This document shows, in pieces, positions 6,429-14,900 of a stretch of DNA of 15,544 nucleotides. Position 1 is the stretch's first letter. The number at the start of each line of letters is the position of its first letter. Under the pieces are notes generated by a model, which saw only the letters and a program-made list of their open reading frames with translations, was not told where the DNA came from and searched no databases. A program made the position numbers and the translations under genes. Source of the stretch: Pseudoselenomonas ruminantium (GTDB lineage: Bacteria > Bacillota > Negativicutes > Selenomonadales > Selenomonadaceae). The stretch is taken from NCBI GenBank assembly GCA_002373045.1, contig DFHU01000007.1, forward strand, positions 68,156-83,699, read 5' to 3'.

Positions 6429-6821
6429 ATGGCACAAGTAAGCTATTACGGCACTGGCCGCAGAAAGTCTTCCGTTGCCCGTGTTCGTCTGGTTCCAGGC
6501 GAAGGCAAGGTTACGATCAATGGTCGTACCATGGAAGAATATTTTGGTCTGAAGACTCTCGAACTCATCGTTCGTCAGCCTCTGAACCTTACGGAAACTG
6601 TTGACAAATATGACGTTATCGCAAATGTTGCAGGTGGCGGCGTATCTGGTCAGGCAGGCGCAATCCGTCACGGTATCACCCGTGCACTCATGGAAATGGA
6701 CGCTGAACTCCGTCCGGCTCTGAAAAAAGCTGGTTTCGTTACACGTGACCCGCGCGAAAAAGAACGCCGTAAATACGGTCTCAAGAAAGCCCGCAAGGCT
6801 TCTCAGTTCTCCAAACGTTAA
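6429..6821 (+). CDS. rpsI: 30S ribosomal protein S9
   Basis: This 130-residue protein is bacterial S9 (uS9). It begins with the conserved YYGTGRRKSSVARVRL and carries NVAGGGVSGQAGAIRHGI in the middle. It ends RKARKASQFSKR, the basic tail that reaches the P-site tRNA in the 30S head. A strong GGAGGAGG ribosome binding site lies in the short gap after rplM. The genes are co-transcribed, with a terminator 26 nt after the stop. Confidence 0.98.
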   Translation: MAQVSYYGTGRRKSSVARVRLVPGEGKVTINGRTMEEYFGLKTLELIVRQPLNLTETVDKYDVIANVAGGGVSGQAGAIRHGITRALMEMDAELRPALKKAGFVTRDPREKERRKYGLKKARKASQFSKR

Positions 6822-6847
6822 TCTTTACGATTCGTGTGGAATATACA

Positions 6848-6882
6848 AAAGTCCGTCAGCCTTATGCTGGCGGACTTTTTTT
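6848..6882 (+). terminator. Intrinsic terminator of rplM-rpsI
   Basis: A 10-bp stem, GTCCGTCAGC (6851-6860) with GCTGGCGGAC (6866-6875), including one G-T wobble, has a CTTAT loop. It is preceded by A residues and followed by seven T residues. Confidence 0.93.
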
Positions 6883-6916
6883 ATCTTTTTTATTTTTTTG
6901 AAAAAAAGATAAAAAA
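6877..6916. repeat. AT-rich inverted repeat between rpsI terminator and tRNA promoter
   Basis: A perfect 15-bp inverted repeat, with arms 6877-6891 and 6902-6916 and a 10-base loop, is built almost entirely of A and T around a central ATC/GAT. The left arm includes the T-tract of the rpsI terminator; the right arm is the A-tract just upstream of the tRNA promoter. It may be a by-product of those two functions. Confidence 0.6.
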
Positions 6917-6920
6917 GGGC

Positions 6921-6949
6921 TTGCATTAATCATCAAGTTACGCTATAAT
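6921..6949 (+). promoter_or_regulatory. Promoter of tRNA-Pro
   Basis: TTGCAT (6921-6926), exactly 17 bp of spacer, then consensus TATAAT (6944-6949), predicting a start near 6956, about 6 nt before the mature tRNA. An A-tract (6901-6916) sits directly upstream, as at the rplM promoter. Confidence 0.85.
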
Positions 6950-6961
6950 ATTATTCGTTGC

Positions 6962-7038
<77 letters not shown>

Positions 7039-7053
7039 TTAATAGAAAATGGC

Positions 7054-7086
7054 AATCCCCCGCTGAGAAATCAGCGGGGGATTTTT
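7054..7086 (+). terminator. Intrinsic terminator after tRNA-Pro, possibly bidirectional
   Basis: A perfect 13-bp stem, AATCCCCCGCTGA (7054-7066) with TCAGCGGGGGATT (7071-7083), closes a GAAA tetraloop and is followed by a T run. It also lies just past the stop of the convergent minus-strand gene (7098), so it may serve both, although the T run on the minus strand is poor. Confidence 0.92.
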
Positions 7087-7097
7087 CGTATGTTGAA

Positions 7098-7382
7098 TTA
7101 AAATTTATCTTTGATTTTTTTGTCACCGATAAAGCGGATGAACATATCCGGAGCAATGATTTCATCATCGAGCTGAATCAGGGCTTTGTGCATATGGATG
7201 GAGACGAAACGGCCCTCATGCTCATTCTGGATTTCATCAGCGAATTGTTCTTCGTAATGTTCCTTGAAGGTTTCGGCGGTACTTTTGCTGGAGGATACGT
7301 TGAGGATACTGGAGTAAACATTTTCCTGGCCCTTGCCATACTCGAGTTTGAGGATGACATAGATGGTAATGTTCTTGATCAT
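7098..7382 (-). CDS. Uncharacterised 94-residue protein
   Basis: The minus-strand frame starts with ATG at 7382, preceded by a GGGAGAG ribosome binding site (about 7394-7399), and ends with TAA at 7098-7100. The product looks like a real folded protein. It has an N-terminal alternating hydrophobic stretch (NITIYVILKLEY), a helical acidic middle (TFKEHYEEQFADEIQNEHEG), a second hydrophobic stretch (FVSIHMHKALIQLDDEIIA), and a Lys-rich tail. There is no signal peptide or membrane segment. It is convergent with tRNA-Pro and divergent from the autotransporter. The competing plus-strand frame starts inside the tRNA, and another minus-strand frame has no ribosome binding site, so this is the best candidate. 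I do not recognise the family. Confidence 0.65.
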   Translation of the reverse strand: MIKNITIYVILKLEYGKGQENVYSSILNVSSSKSTAETFKEHYEEQFADEIQNEHEGRFVSIHMHKALIQLDDEIIAPDMFIRFIGDKKIKDKF

Positions 7383-7645
7383 TTGTGAATCACTCTCCCA
7401 ATTATTCCCATTAACTTACGGCAGGATATATCTTCTCGTGATTTACCGTCTTACTTCGACAGGGAAGGTGAATTTCCTTCTTTTAGAAAAAATATATTAC
7501 CAGGCAGGAATAAGAAAGTACGCCCTAGAATAGATATGAGATAATTAGTGTAAAAAATTCTGTATTATCTTAATTGATTGGTAAAAAATATATTCTTGTC
7601 AAAAAGTTGCTGTAGAGAATTTTTGTGGGAAAGGATGTCATTACC

Positions 7646-10600
7646 ATGCGAAACAAAAGGAATTGTATATTGACGGCGGCGGTCTTATCCAGTCTGGCCA
7701 TGCCGTTATCGTATGCAGCAGCAGAGGAGCCGGCATATCCATATTTGGAAACAGTAGAGTCTACGTATAATGGCAAGACGTTTGCTAAACTACTATTTAT
7801 GGATCAGGGGTATGGAATAGGTTATGGAGAAAAACCGGATGATCCAGGTTGGTTGGTTAATAAGGCAACATATAAATTAAGTGATAGGCTTATTGATGCT
7901 ACTGTGACCAGTACGGATTATTGGAAAAATATTTTGGCGCCTGGAGCAAGAAATACAACACCCTGGCAGATATTTGTCACCACATTTGAGGAGGTAAACG
8001 CTGATGCAGTCTCACAATCGCTGGACACTTCTGGAGGAATTATAACAAAAGATTTTTTTCAAAATCATTTGTTCTATGTGAAGGACCAACTGCAGGAAGG
8101 GAAAGTTTTTACACCTGTGACATATACGTCACATGATGCTCTGCCTGAAGGAAAATATGCTTATAGCGTAATACGGATTGGCAAGTATGTGGGGGCGAGT
8201 CGTAATAACGTCGAAAATGGCTGGTGGATAGATGCGGACACTGTTCTGCCTACCAATGAACAGGCTGCTGATTTTGTAGGAACTTTTCGTCATGAACTCG
8301 GACATGCCTTGGGCATAATCTGTGTTGGAGATGGGGAACCAAAACCAGGGAAACCAAATGAGAATAATTTTTTTATTGACAAAAAGATAACAGATAAGCT
8401 TTCCTGGACCCTGCATTTGCGGGATCAAAATGACACACCTGCTAAGGCCGGAATGTATTTTGCGGACTCGAATGATCCAAAAGATCCTAATAAAGAATAC
8501 TTTGTGGTGGATAGGAAAATCACTACTGATGGCAAAGGCTATGCGTATTTTTATGGTGACCATGTGACAGAAGCCCTGGGCGGGGCGACATTTTTCGGGC
8601 GTTCTGCTTTGCCGGTAAATGGCTGGGAATTGTCGGGAAATATATTGATATTTGACGGCTCACATTTGCAGACGGCTGGCATGATGAGTCATCGTCCCTA
8701 TTCCAATTACACATCTTTTTTGGAAGTAGAACTGGCCGTTATGCAGGACCTGGGGTATCCGATTGACCGCAAGGCCTTTTATGGCCGGTCTATCTATGGC
8801 AACGACGGCACTATCGTCAACAATCAGGGATATTTCGCGCGCAACGCTGATGGCACAGACTATCTTGCCAATACCTATAGCCTCGTGCCCTTGGGCGTCG
8901 GCCTGCATATCTATGGTTCGGATAACAAGGTGACGCAGAATGCGGACATCATGACCAAAGGTACGGGAGCTGTAGGTGTCCGGGTAGATGGCACGGGCAA
9001 CACACTGATTGTGCCGGAGAAAACAGAAATCCATGCGGACGGCAGGCGTGGCAATGGCCTTTTAATAGCTTATGGCAGAAACCATACGATAGAGCAGGCT
9101 GGAACAGTAACAGCAGGCGGTGAAGGCGGCACAGGTGTACGCTTTGACTTTGGTTCCAGCTCGAACGGTGCCAGAGATGAGTACCGTGGCTCGTATATCC
9201 GCTATAAGCGAACGGTCGATGAAACTAATGGAAACATTGCCGCGGCTGAAAATCTTGCCTTGAAAGAAATGACAGCCAATTACTACAATGCAAATAATGA
9301 AGAATTAGATGGGGCACTGGTAAATGACTATAATCTGTCCGGTGCGCTTATTGGCGCGGATAATGCCATCTATATTGCCAGGAATGCCTTTGTAAAGAAT
9401 ATCAACATCAATAAGGGGGCCAGGATTCAGGGGGATATCACTTCCGATTGGAAACAGTTTGGCGAAGATGAATGTGAAGGAGCTTATGACGATCCAGGTA
9501 CCAGTCATAGTGCTGGCTTGCGTATTCAATACAATAAAAAATATGGGAATGATGGGTATGAATATGATGATTATATTCCGGACCTGGTGACCAATCTAAA
9601 TTTCAATACGGATATGAGCTACAGCGGCAATATCACCGGCGAAGATAACATGAAGATGAAGGTTAATGCTGGGACACTGACCTATGAAGGTGCAGCCAAT
9701 GTGGTAAACGTTCAGGTGGCAGAAGATGCGACGTTGTTGGACGGTACCTATACCGTAAATGATATGAACGAAAGACAGAATGCTGATTTTGCCGCAGATA
9801 CGACTACAGGGCAGTTTATCAATCACGGTACGATCGGGGCTTCAGCGGCTGACCGGAATATGACGATTAATGGCACACTGGTATCGGATGGCAGACTGCA
9901 GGCCTATGGCAGTGGTGAAAACGGCCGGATAATTGTCAAGGGGGCCGCAAAGCTTGACGGGTCAACGGTGACTGCCCGCGAAATGATGCCTGGGGAGAGC
10001 AAGACCGTTCTCACCGCGCAGTCTATTAGCGGAACGATTGCCAATGCAGACACAGCTGTTCCGGTATCCAGCATGATCAGTGCCAAAGGCAAAATCACGG
10101 ACAACAATACGCTGTCTGTGGAAATGACAGCTGCCAATAACTTAGGCAGTACGGATGAAACTGTAAACAATGCCTGCAATGCCGTGATCACTATGTATGA
10201 CAGCATGGGGGCGGAAAAATTCCAGCAGGGTGAGTGGCGTAAATTATTCTATATGGAGCCGGAGGCAGCTGCGCGGTCTTTGACGGATATTTCTTCTCCG
10301 CATGCCGTACAGGGCATGAGCATGGCGCAGACCAGCACGGTGACCAGTCATATCTTGTCCGCACGGTTGGCCGAAGCCTATGCCATGAAGAATATGGCTG
10401 TCCATGTTCCGGTGGCAAAACTGGCTGATGATCAGCAATCGACAGCCGATGAGGGACTTAAACTGCAGGCGAAAATCGACCAGCCGGTAGATAACGATAT
10501 CTGGTTCAAGACGGCGAAGAACTGGGGCGAGTTAAAGGGCGGAGCCAATTACCATGGCACGACCTTTGCCTTGGGGTATGACAAGGCGGCCGGGAAGAAC

Positions 10601-11284
10601 TGGCGTGTGGGCGGTTTTGTCAGCTATGGCAGAAGTTCCTTTGCAGCTGGTTCCGCCGGCAGCAAAGTGCAGGATACGCGCTTCGGGCTATATGGCGGCT
10701 GCAAGAGCGGCCCTCATGAGGGCTATGTATATCTTAGCCATGGCTGGCTGAAAAATGACCTGAGCCGAGGAATATCGGGCTTTGGTACGGCTAAAGCCGA
10801 TTACAACAGTCACATTTTGGAATTGGGCGGCGAATACAAATACGACCTGCAGGCGAATAAAGCCGCTGCCTGGCATGTGAGTCCCTATGTGAATATGCAG
10901 TTGTCCCGTTTGTGGCAGGATGGCTATACGGAAAGTGGTGTGGGCGCATTAGGCCAGAGAGTAAACAGCGCCGGCAATACCTATTTTGCCACGGGGCTGG
11001 GAATGGAGTTCAAGCGCTATCTGAACAAGGGCAGCTATGCCATGCGGCTTGGCCTGAGGCATGCTTTCAGCGGTGCCAATCCGCGGGTAACCTTTGGTCT
11101 TGCTGGTGGCGGTTCCACAGCTTATGAGATGTGCGGCCAGCAGGATAAGACGCATATGGTTATGTCCATTAACGGCGAGGCCGAATTTTCGCCAGGCTGG
11201 ACCCTTGCCGGAGATGCTATGCTGAAACGCGGCAGTCACGACCGGGACATCATGTGTGCTGTTACCCTACGCCGGATGTGGTAA
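7646..11284 (+). CDS. Autotransporter (type Va) with HExxHxxG metallopeptidase-like head
   Basis: I choose ATG 7646 (1212 residues) over an in-frame GTG at 7625, because the signal peptide MRNKRNCILTAAVLSSLAMP then begins at once and AAAGGA precedes it. Cleavage is likely after an Ala around residues 24-26. Residues about 30-365 form the head, with HELGHALG at 216-223, the core of zinc metallopeptidases, and a possible Met-turn MMSH at 346-349. The usual third ligand position (HExxHxxGxxH/D) is Cys226. A junction around LGYPIDRKAFYGRSIYG (about 365-385) leads into Gly/Asn/Thr-rich passenger repeats (about 410-510), as in beta-helical passengers, and then a long beta-rich stalk. From Asp951 (DIWFK) to the terminal Trp1212 is a 262-residue beta-barrel ending RRMW, typical of autotransporter translocators. 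The protein should be exported by Sec and displayed at the outer membrane. Protease activity is inferred. Confidence 0.88.
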   Translation: MRNKRNCILTAAVLSSLAMPLSYAAAEEPAYPYLETVESTYNGKTFAKLLFMDQGYGIGYGEKPDDPGWLVNKATYKLSDRLIDATVTSTDYWKNILAPGARNTTPWQIFVTTFEEVNADAVSQSLDTSGGIITKDFFQNHLFYVKDQLQEGKVFTPVTYTSHDALPEGKYAYSVIRIGKYVGASRNNVENGWWIDADTVLPTNEQAADFVGTFRHELGHALGIICVGDGEPKPGKPNENNFFIDKKITDKLSWTLHLRDQNDTPAKAGMYFADSNDPKDPNKEYFVVDRKITTDGKGYAYFYGDHVTEALGGATFFGRSALPVNGWELSGNILIFDGSHLQTAGMMSHRPYSNYTSFLEVELAVMQDLGYPIDRKAFYGRSIYGNDGTIVNNQGYFARNADGTDYLANTYSLVPLGVGLHIYGSDNKVTQNADIMTKGTGAVGVRVDGTGNTLIVPEKTEIHADGRRGNGLLIAYGRNHTIEQAGTVTAGGEGGTGVRFDFGSSSNGARDEYRGSYIRYKRTVDETNGNIAAAENLALKEMTANYYNANNEELDGALVNDYNLSGALIGADNAIYIARNAFVKNININKGARIQGDITSDWKQFGEDECEGAYDDPGTSHSAGLRIQYNKKYGNDGYEYDDYIPDLVTNLNFNTDMSYSGNITGEDNMKMKVNAGTLTYEGAANVVNVQVAEDATLLDGTYTVNDMNERQNADFAADTTTGQFINHGTIGASAADRNMTINGTLVSDGRLQAYGSGENGRIIVKGAAKLDGSTVTAREMMPGESKTVLTAQSISGTIANADTAVPVSSMISAKGKITDNNTLSVEMTAANNLGSTDETVNNACNAVITMYDSMGAEKFQQGEWRKLFYMEPEAAARSLTDISSPHAVQGMSMAQTSTVTSHILSARLAEAYAMKNMAVHVPVAKLADDQQSTADEGLKLQAKIDQPVDNDIWFKTAKNWGELKGGANYHGTTFALGYDKAAGKNWRVGGFVSYGRSSFAAGSAGSKVQDTRFGLYGGCKSGPHEGYVYLSHGWLKNDLSRGISGFGTAKADYNSHILELGGEYKYDLQANKAAAWHVSPYVNMQLSRLWQDGYTESGVGALGQRVNSAGNTYFATGLGMEFKRYLNKGSYAMRLGLRHAFSGANPRVTFGLAGGGSTAYEMCGQQDKTHMVMSINGEAEFSPGWTLAGDAMLKRGSHDRDIMCAVTLRRMW

Positions 11285-11347
11285 ACACAGATGGCTGCAG
11301 GATAATATAAAAAAGGAGAATTATTAAGCGTAAGAGGAGGAAGAAGT

Positions 11348-11707
11348 ATGAAAAAGCGGATTATGGTTTTTGTGGCGGTTATGATGATGGCGCTATCCGG
11401 TTTGTGTATGGCGCATATGACCGGCGGCAGCATTAACGGCCTGGTTAACACGGACGATGGTCAGAAAATTGCCATCTATACTGCTGAAGGTTATTCGGTG
11501 GCAACCGTTTTGGAATACCATGTCAACTATCCGTTGGAAGACCATGATGTCATTGAAGCGGTCAATGGTTATTTGACGGAGATTGGTCGTTTGCGCATTA
11601 AAGATATGCACAATGGTTCCAGTCAGACGATTGTTCAAATTGAGGGCGTAAATCTGACGGAAAAAGAAGCGATGAGCTGGCTGGCGCATGGCGGTAAATT
11701 TGAATAA
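11348..11707 (+). CDS. Small secreted protein of unknown function
   Basis: A 119-residue protein with a textbook signal peptide: MKKR, a hydrophobic core (IMVFVAVMMMALSGLC) and a likely cleavage after CMA at residue 22. The mature part is about 97 residues. It begins HMTGGSINGLVNTDDG, contains the possible beta-strand run KIAIYTAEGYSVATVLEYHV, and ends with a helix-like TEKEAMSWLAHGG. The mature part has no cysteines, so no disulphides, and no lipobox. AGGAGG 8-9 nt before ATG is a very strong ribosome binding site. It lies 63 nt after the autotransporter, in the same direction and with no terminator between, and ends before a strong terminator. It is therefore probably co-transcribed and exported to the periplasm or beyond. 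I do not recognise the family. Confidence 0.82.
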   Translation: MKKRIMVFVAVMMMALSGLCMAHMTGGSINGLVNTDDGQKIAIYTAEGYSVATVLEYHVNYPLEDHDVIEAVNGYLTEIGRLRIKDMHNGSSQTIVQIEGVNLTEKEAMSWLAHGGKFE

Positions 11708-11772
11708 ATCGATAATATTCTATTGTATAATTTCTAATCTAAACTTTTCAGACAAAATTTATATGCAATCTT

Positions 11773-11806
11773 GGCCGATGGTGTAAATGTCCATCGGCCG
11801 TTTTTT
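11773..11806 (+). terminator. Intrinsic terminator after the small secreted protein gene
   Basis: A perfect 9-bp stem, GGCCGATGG (11773-11781) with CCATCGGCC (11791-11799), a nine-base loop, and six T residues (11801-11806). It closes the autotransporter transcription unit. Confidence 0.93.
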
Positions 11807-11892
11807 GTCTGGTGGGAGATACAAGCTGATTTACCACTTGGCAGCTATGATGGCGATAATTATTATGAGTTGACGAAGAATAGTTTGTTTTG

Positions 11893-11921
11893 TTTACAAT
11901 TGTTTTTGGGCGGTGTATAAT
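11893..11921 (+). promoter_or_regulatory. Promoter of nifJ
   Basis: TTTACA (11893-11898), an exact 17-bp spacer and consensus TATAAT (11916-11921) predict transcription from about 11928, with a leader of about 43 nt carrying AGGGGAG before the ATG at 11971. A strong promoter fits the codon bias of the gene. Confidence 0.85.
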
Positions 11922-11970
11922 AGGTGATATGTTTTGAAGTATTTTATTTCAGAGGGGAGCAATATAAAAC

Positions 11971-14900
11971 ATGAGCAAAAAGATGAAAACCATGGACGGC
12001 AACCAGGCCGCCGCATACATCTCCTATGCTTTTACGGATGTTGCAGCAATCTATCCCATCACGCCGTCTTCGCCGATGGCCGAACATGTGGATGAAGATG
12101 CTGCCAAAGGCAGAACCAATCTCTTTGGTCAGAAAGTCCGCGTAATCGAGTTACAGTCGGAGGCTGGCGCTGCCGGTGCCGTACATGGTTCCTTGCAGGC
12201 TGGTGCACTGACCACCACATATACAGCATCGCAGGGGTTCCTGCTGATGATTCCGAATCTTTACAAGGTAGCCGGTGAGTTATTGCCGGGCGTATTCCAC
12301 GTATCCGCCCGCGCCCTTGCCGCTAACTCCCTCAATATCTTCGGTGACCATCAGGACGTTATGGCTGCCCGCCAGACCGGCTGTGCTATGCTCTGCGAAG
12401 CCAGCGTGCAGGAAGTTATGGATTTGGCCGCTGTGGCACATCTCGTAGCCATCAAGGGCCGCGTACCCTTCATCAACTTCTTTGATGGTTTCCGTACTTC
12501 CCATGAAATTCAGAAGATTGAAGTTGTGGATTATGACGATTTGGGCAAGATTCTCGACTGGGAGGCGGTAAAAGAATTCCGCCGCCGTGCGTTGAATCCG
12601 GACCATCCGGTTATCCGCGGCACCGCGCAGAATCCGGACGTATACTTCCAGGAACGCGAAGCGTCCAACAAGTATTATGAAGCTCTGCCGGAGCTCGTGG
12701 AAGAAGCTATGGCTGATCTGGCCAAGATTACGGGGCGTGAACATCACCTGTTCGACTACTATGGTGCCAAGGATGCTGACCGCATCATCATCGCCATGGG
12801 GTCTGTCTGCCAGGCTGTACAGGAAACGGTGGATTACCTCAACAAGCAGGGCGAAAAAGTCGGCCTGATGAGCGTACATCTCTATCGTCCGTTCTCCATC
12901 AAGCATTTTTTCCAGTTTATGCCGAAGACCGTGAAGAAAGTTGCGGTTCTTGACCATACGAAGGAACCGGGCTCTCTGGGCGAACCGCTCTACCTCGATG
13001 TTAAGAGTGCTTTCTATGATTCCGAACTCAGCCCGATTATCGTGGGCGGCCGCTTCGGTCTGGGCGGCAAGGACACGACGCCGGATCAGATTTTCGCGGT
13101 CTTTGAAGAACTCAAGAAAGACGCGCCGTTGGATGGCTTCACCATCGGTATTGACGATGATGTAACCCATACGAGCCTTACGCCGGTCATGAGCGATGTG
13201 AACCTCACGCCGGAAGGCACGACGGCCTGCAAGTTCTGGGGCCTCGGCTCTGACGGTACGGTTGGTGCCAACAAGAGCGCGATTAAGATTATCGGCGATA
13301 AGACGGATATGTATGCACAGGCATACTTTGCCTATGACTCCAAGAAGTCCGGCGGTATCACGATGAGCCATCTGCGTTTCGGCAAGCAGCCCATCACGAG
13401 CCCGTACCTCATCAACAACGCCGACTTCATTTCCTGCTCCCAGCAGTCCTATGTCTATAAATATGACCTGCTGGCAGGGCTCAAGAAGGGCGGCAAATTC
13501 CTGCTCAACACGGTCTGGTCGGATGCAGATCTCGACAAGCACCTGCCGGCTGCCATGAAGCGCTATATCGCCAAGAACGAAATCGAATTCTACACGGTAA
13601 ACGCTGTGGATATCGCTAAAGAACTGGGCCTTGGCGGACGTTTCAACATGGTTATGCAGTCTGCTTTCTTCAAGATTGCCGCCATCATTCCGCTCGAAAC
13701 AGCTGTCGGCTACCTCAAAGACGCTGTGGTTAAGTCCTACGGCAAGAAGGGCGAAAAAGTTGTCAACATGAACAACGGCGCTATCGACAAGGGCATCGAA
13801 GCCCTGCACAAGGTCGATGTTCCTGCTTCCTGGGCTGATGCAGCTGACGACGCTGTAGAAAAGAAAGACGTTCCGGCGTTCGTTACGGAAATTCAGGAGG
13901 TCATGAACCGTCAGGAAGGCGACAAGCTGCCGGTGTCCAAGTTCGCAGATGACATGGTAGACGGTACCTTCCCCGTAGGCGGTGCTGCTTACGAAAAACG
14001 CGGTACGGCTATCAATGTACCGGTTTGGAATACGGACAAGTGCATTGGCTGTAACCAGTGCTCCTATGTCTGCCCGCACGCAGCAATCCGTCCGGTACTG
14101 ACAACGGAAGAAGAACTCAAAAACGCTCCGGAAGGCTTCCCGTCCAAGCAGACGAAGGCCATCAAGGATTACCACTTCACGGTAGCCGTATCCACGATGG
14201 ACTGCTTGGGCTGCGGCAACTGCGCACAGGTCTGCCCCGTGAAGGCTCTCGATATGAAACCGCTGGATGATGAACTCAAGGCACAGCAGAAGTTCTTTGA
14301 TTATGGTGTAGATGCCAAGAAGGTTGCACCGAAGAAGAACCCGATGAAGAAGACCACGGTGCTCGGTTCCCAGTTTGAACAGCCGCTCTTGGAATTCTCC
14401 GGTGCCTGCGCTGGCTGTGGCGAAACGCCGTATGCCAAACTGTTGACCCAGCTGTTCGGCGACCGCATGATGGTGGCCAATGCTACGGGCTGCTCCTCCA
14501 TCTGGGGCGGCAGTGCTCCGGCTATGCCGTACACCAAGAACCACAAGGGTCATGGCCCGGCTTGGGCAAACTCCCTCTTTGAGGACAATGCTGAATTCGG
14601 TCTGGGCATGTTCCTGGGCACAAAATCCGTCCGTGATGCTTTGGCTGCTGATGCTAAGGCTGCTGTCGAAGCAGGCAAGGGCAGCGATGAACTCAAAGCC
14701 GCTCTCACCGAATGGGTTGACAACATGAACGAGGGTGAAGGCTCCCGTGAACGTGCGGACAAACTCACGGCACTGCTCGAAGCAGAAAAGGGCAGCGATG
14801 AATGCCTGAATAAGCTCTACGACAACAAGGACTACTTCGTGAAGCGTTCCCAGTGGATTCTGGGCGGCGACGGCTGGGCTTACGATATCGGCTACGGCGG

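Noticed and set aside
7401..7645. Promoter for the autotransporter
   Set aside because: Several A/T-rich hexamers occur, but no pair has both good matches and 16-18 bp spacing, so no position can be defended.
11726..11731. TATAAT just after the small secreted protein gene
   Set aside because: No -35 element lies at a suitable distance, and a terminator follows within 50 bases, so a promoter here would make only a very short RNA.
11738..11921. Start-less open stretch reading WWEIQADLPLGSYDGDNYYEL between the terminator and nifJ
   Set aside because: It looked like a possible gene remnant, but it has no usable start, runs through the terminator hairpin and both promoter elements, and a stretch of about 60 codons without a stop can arise by chance.
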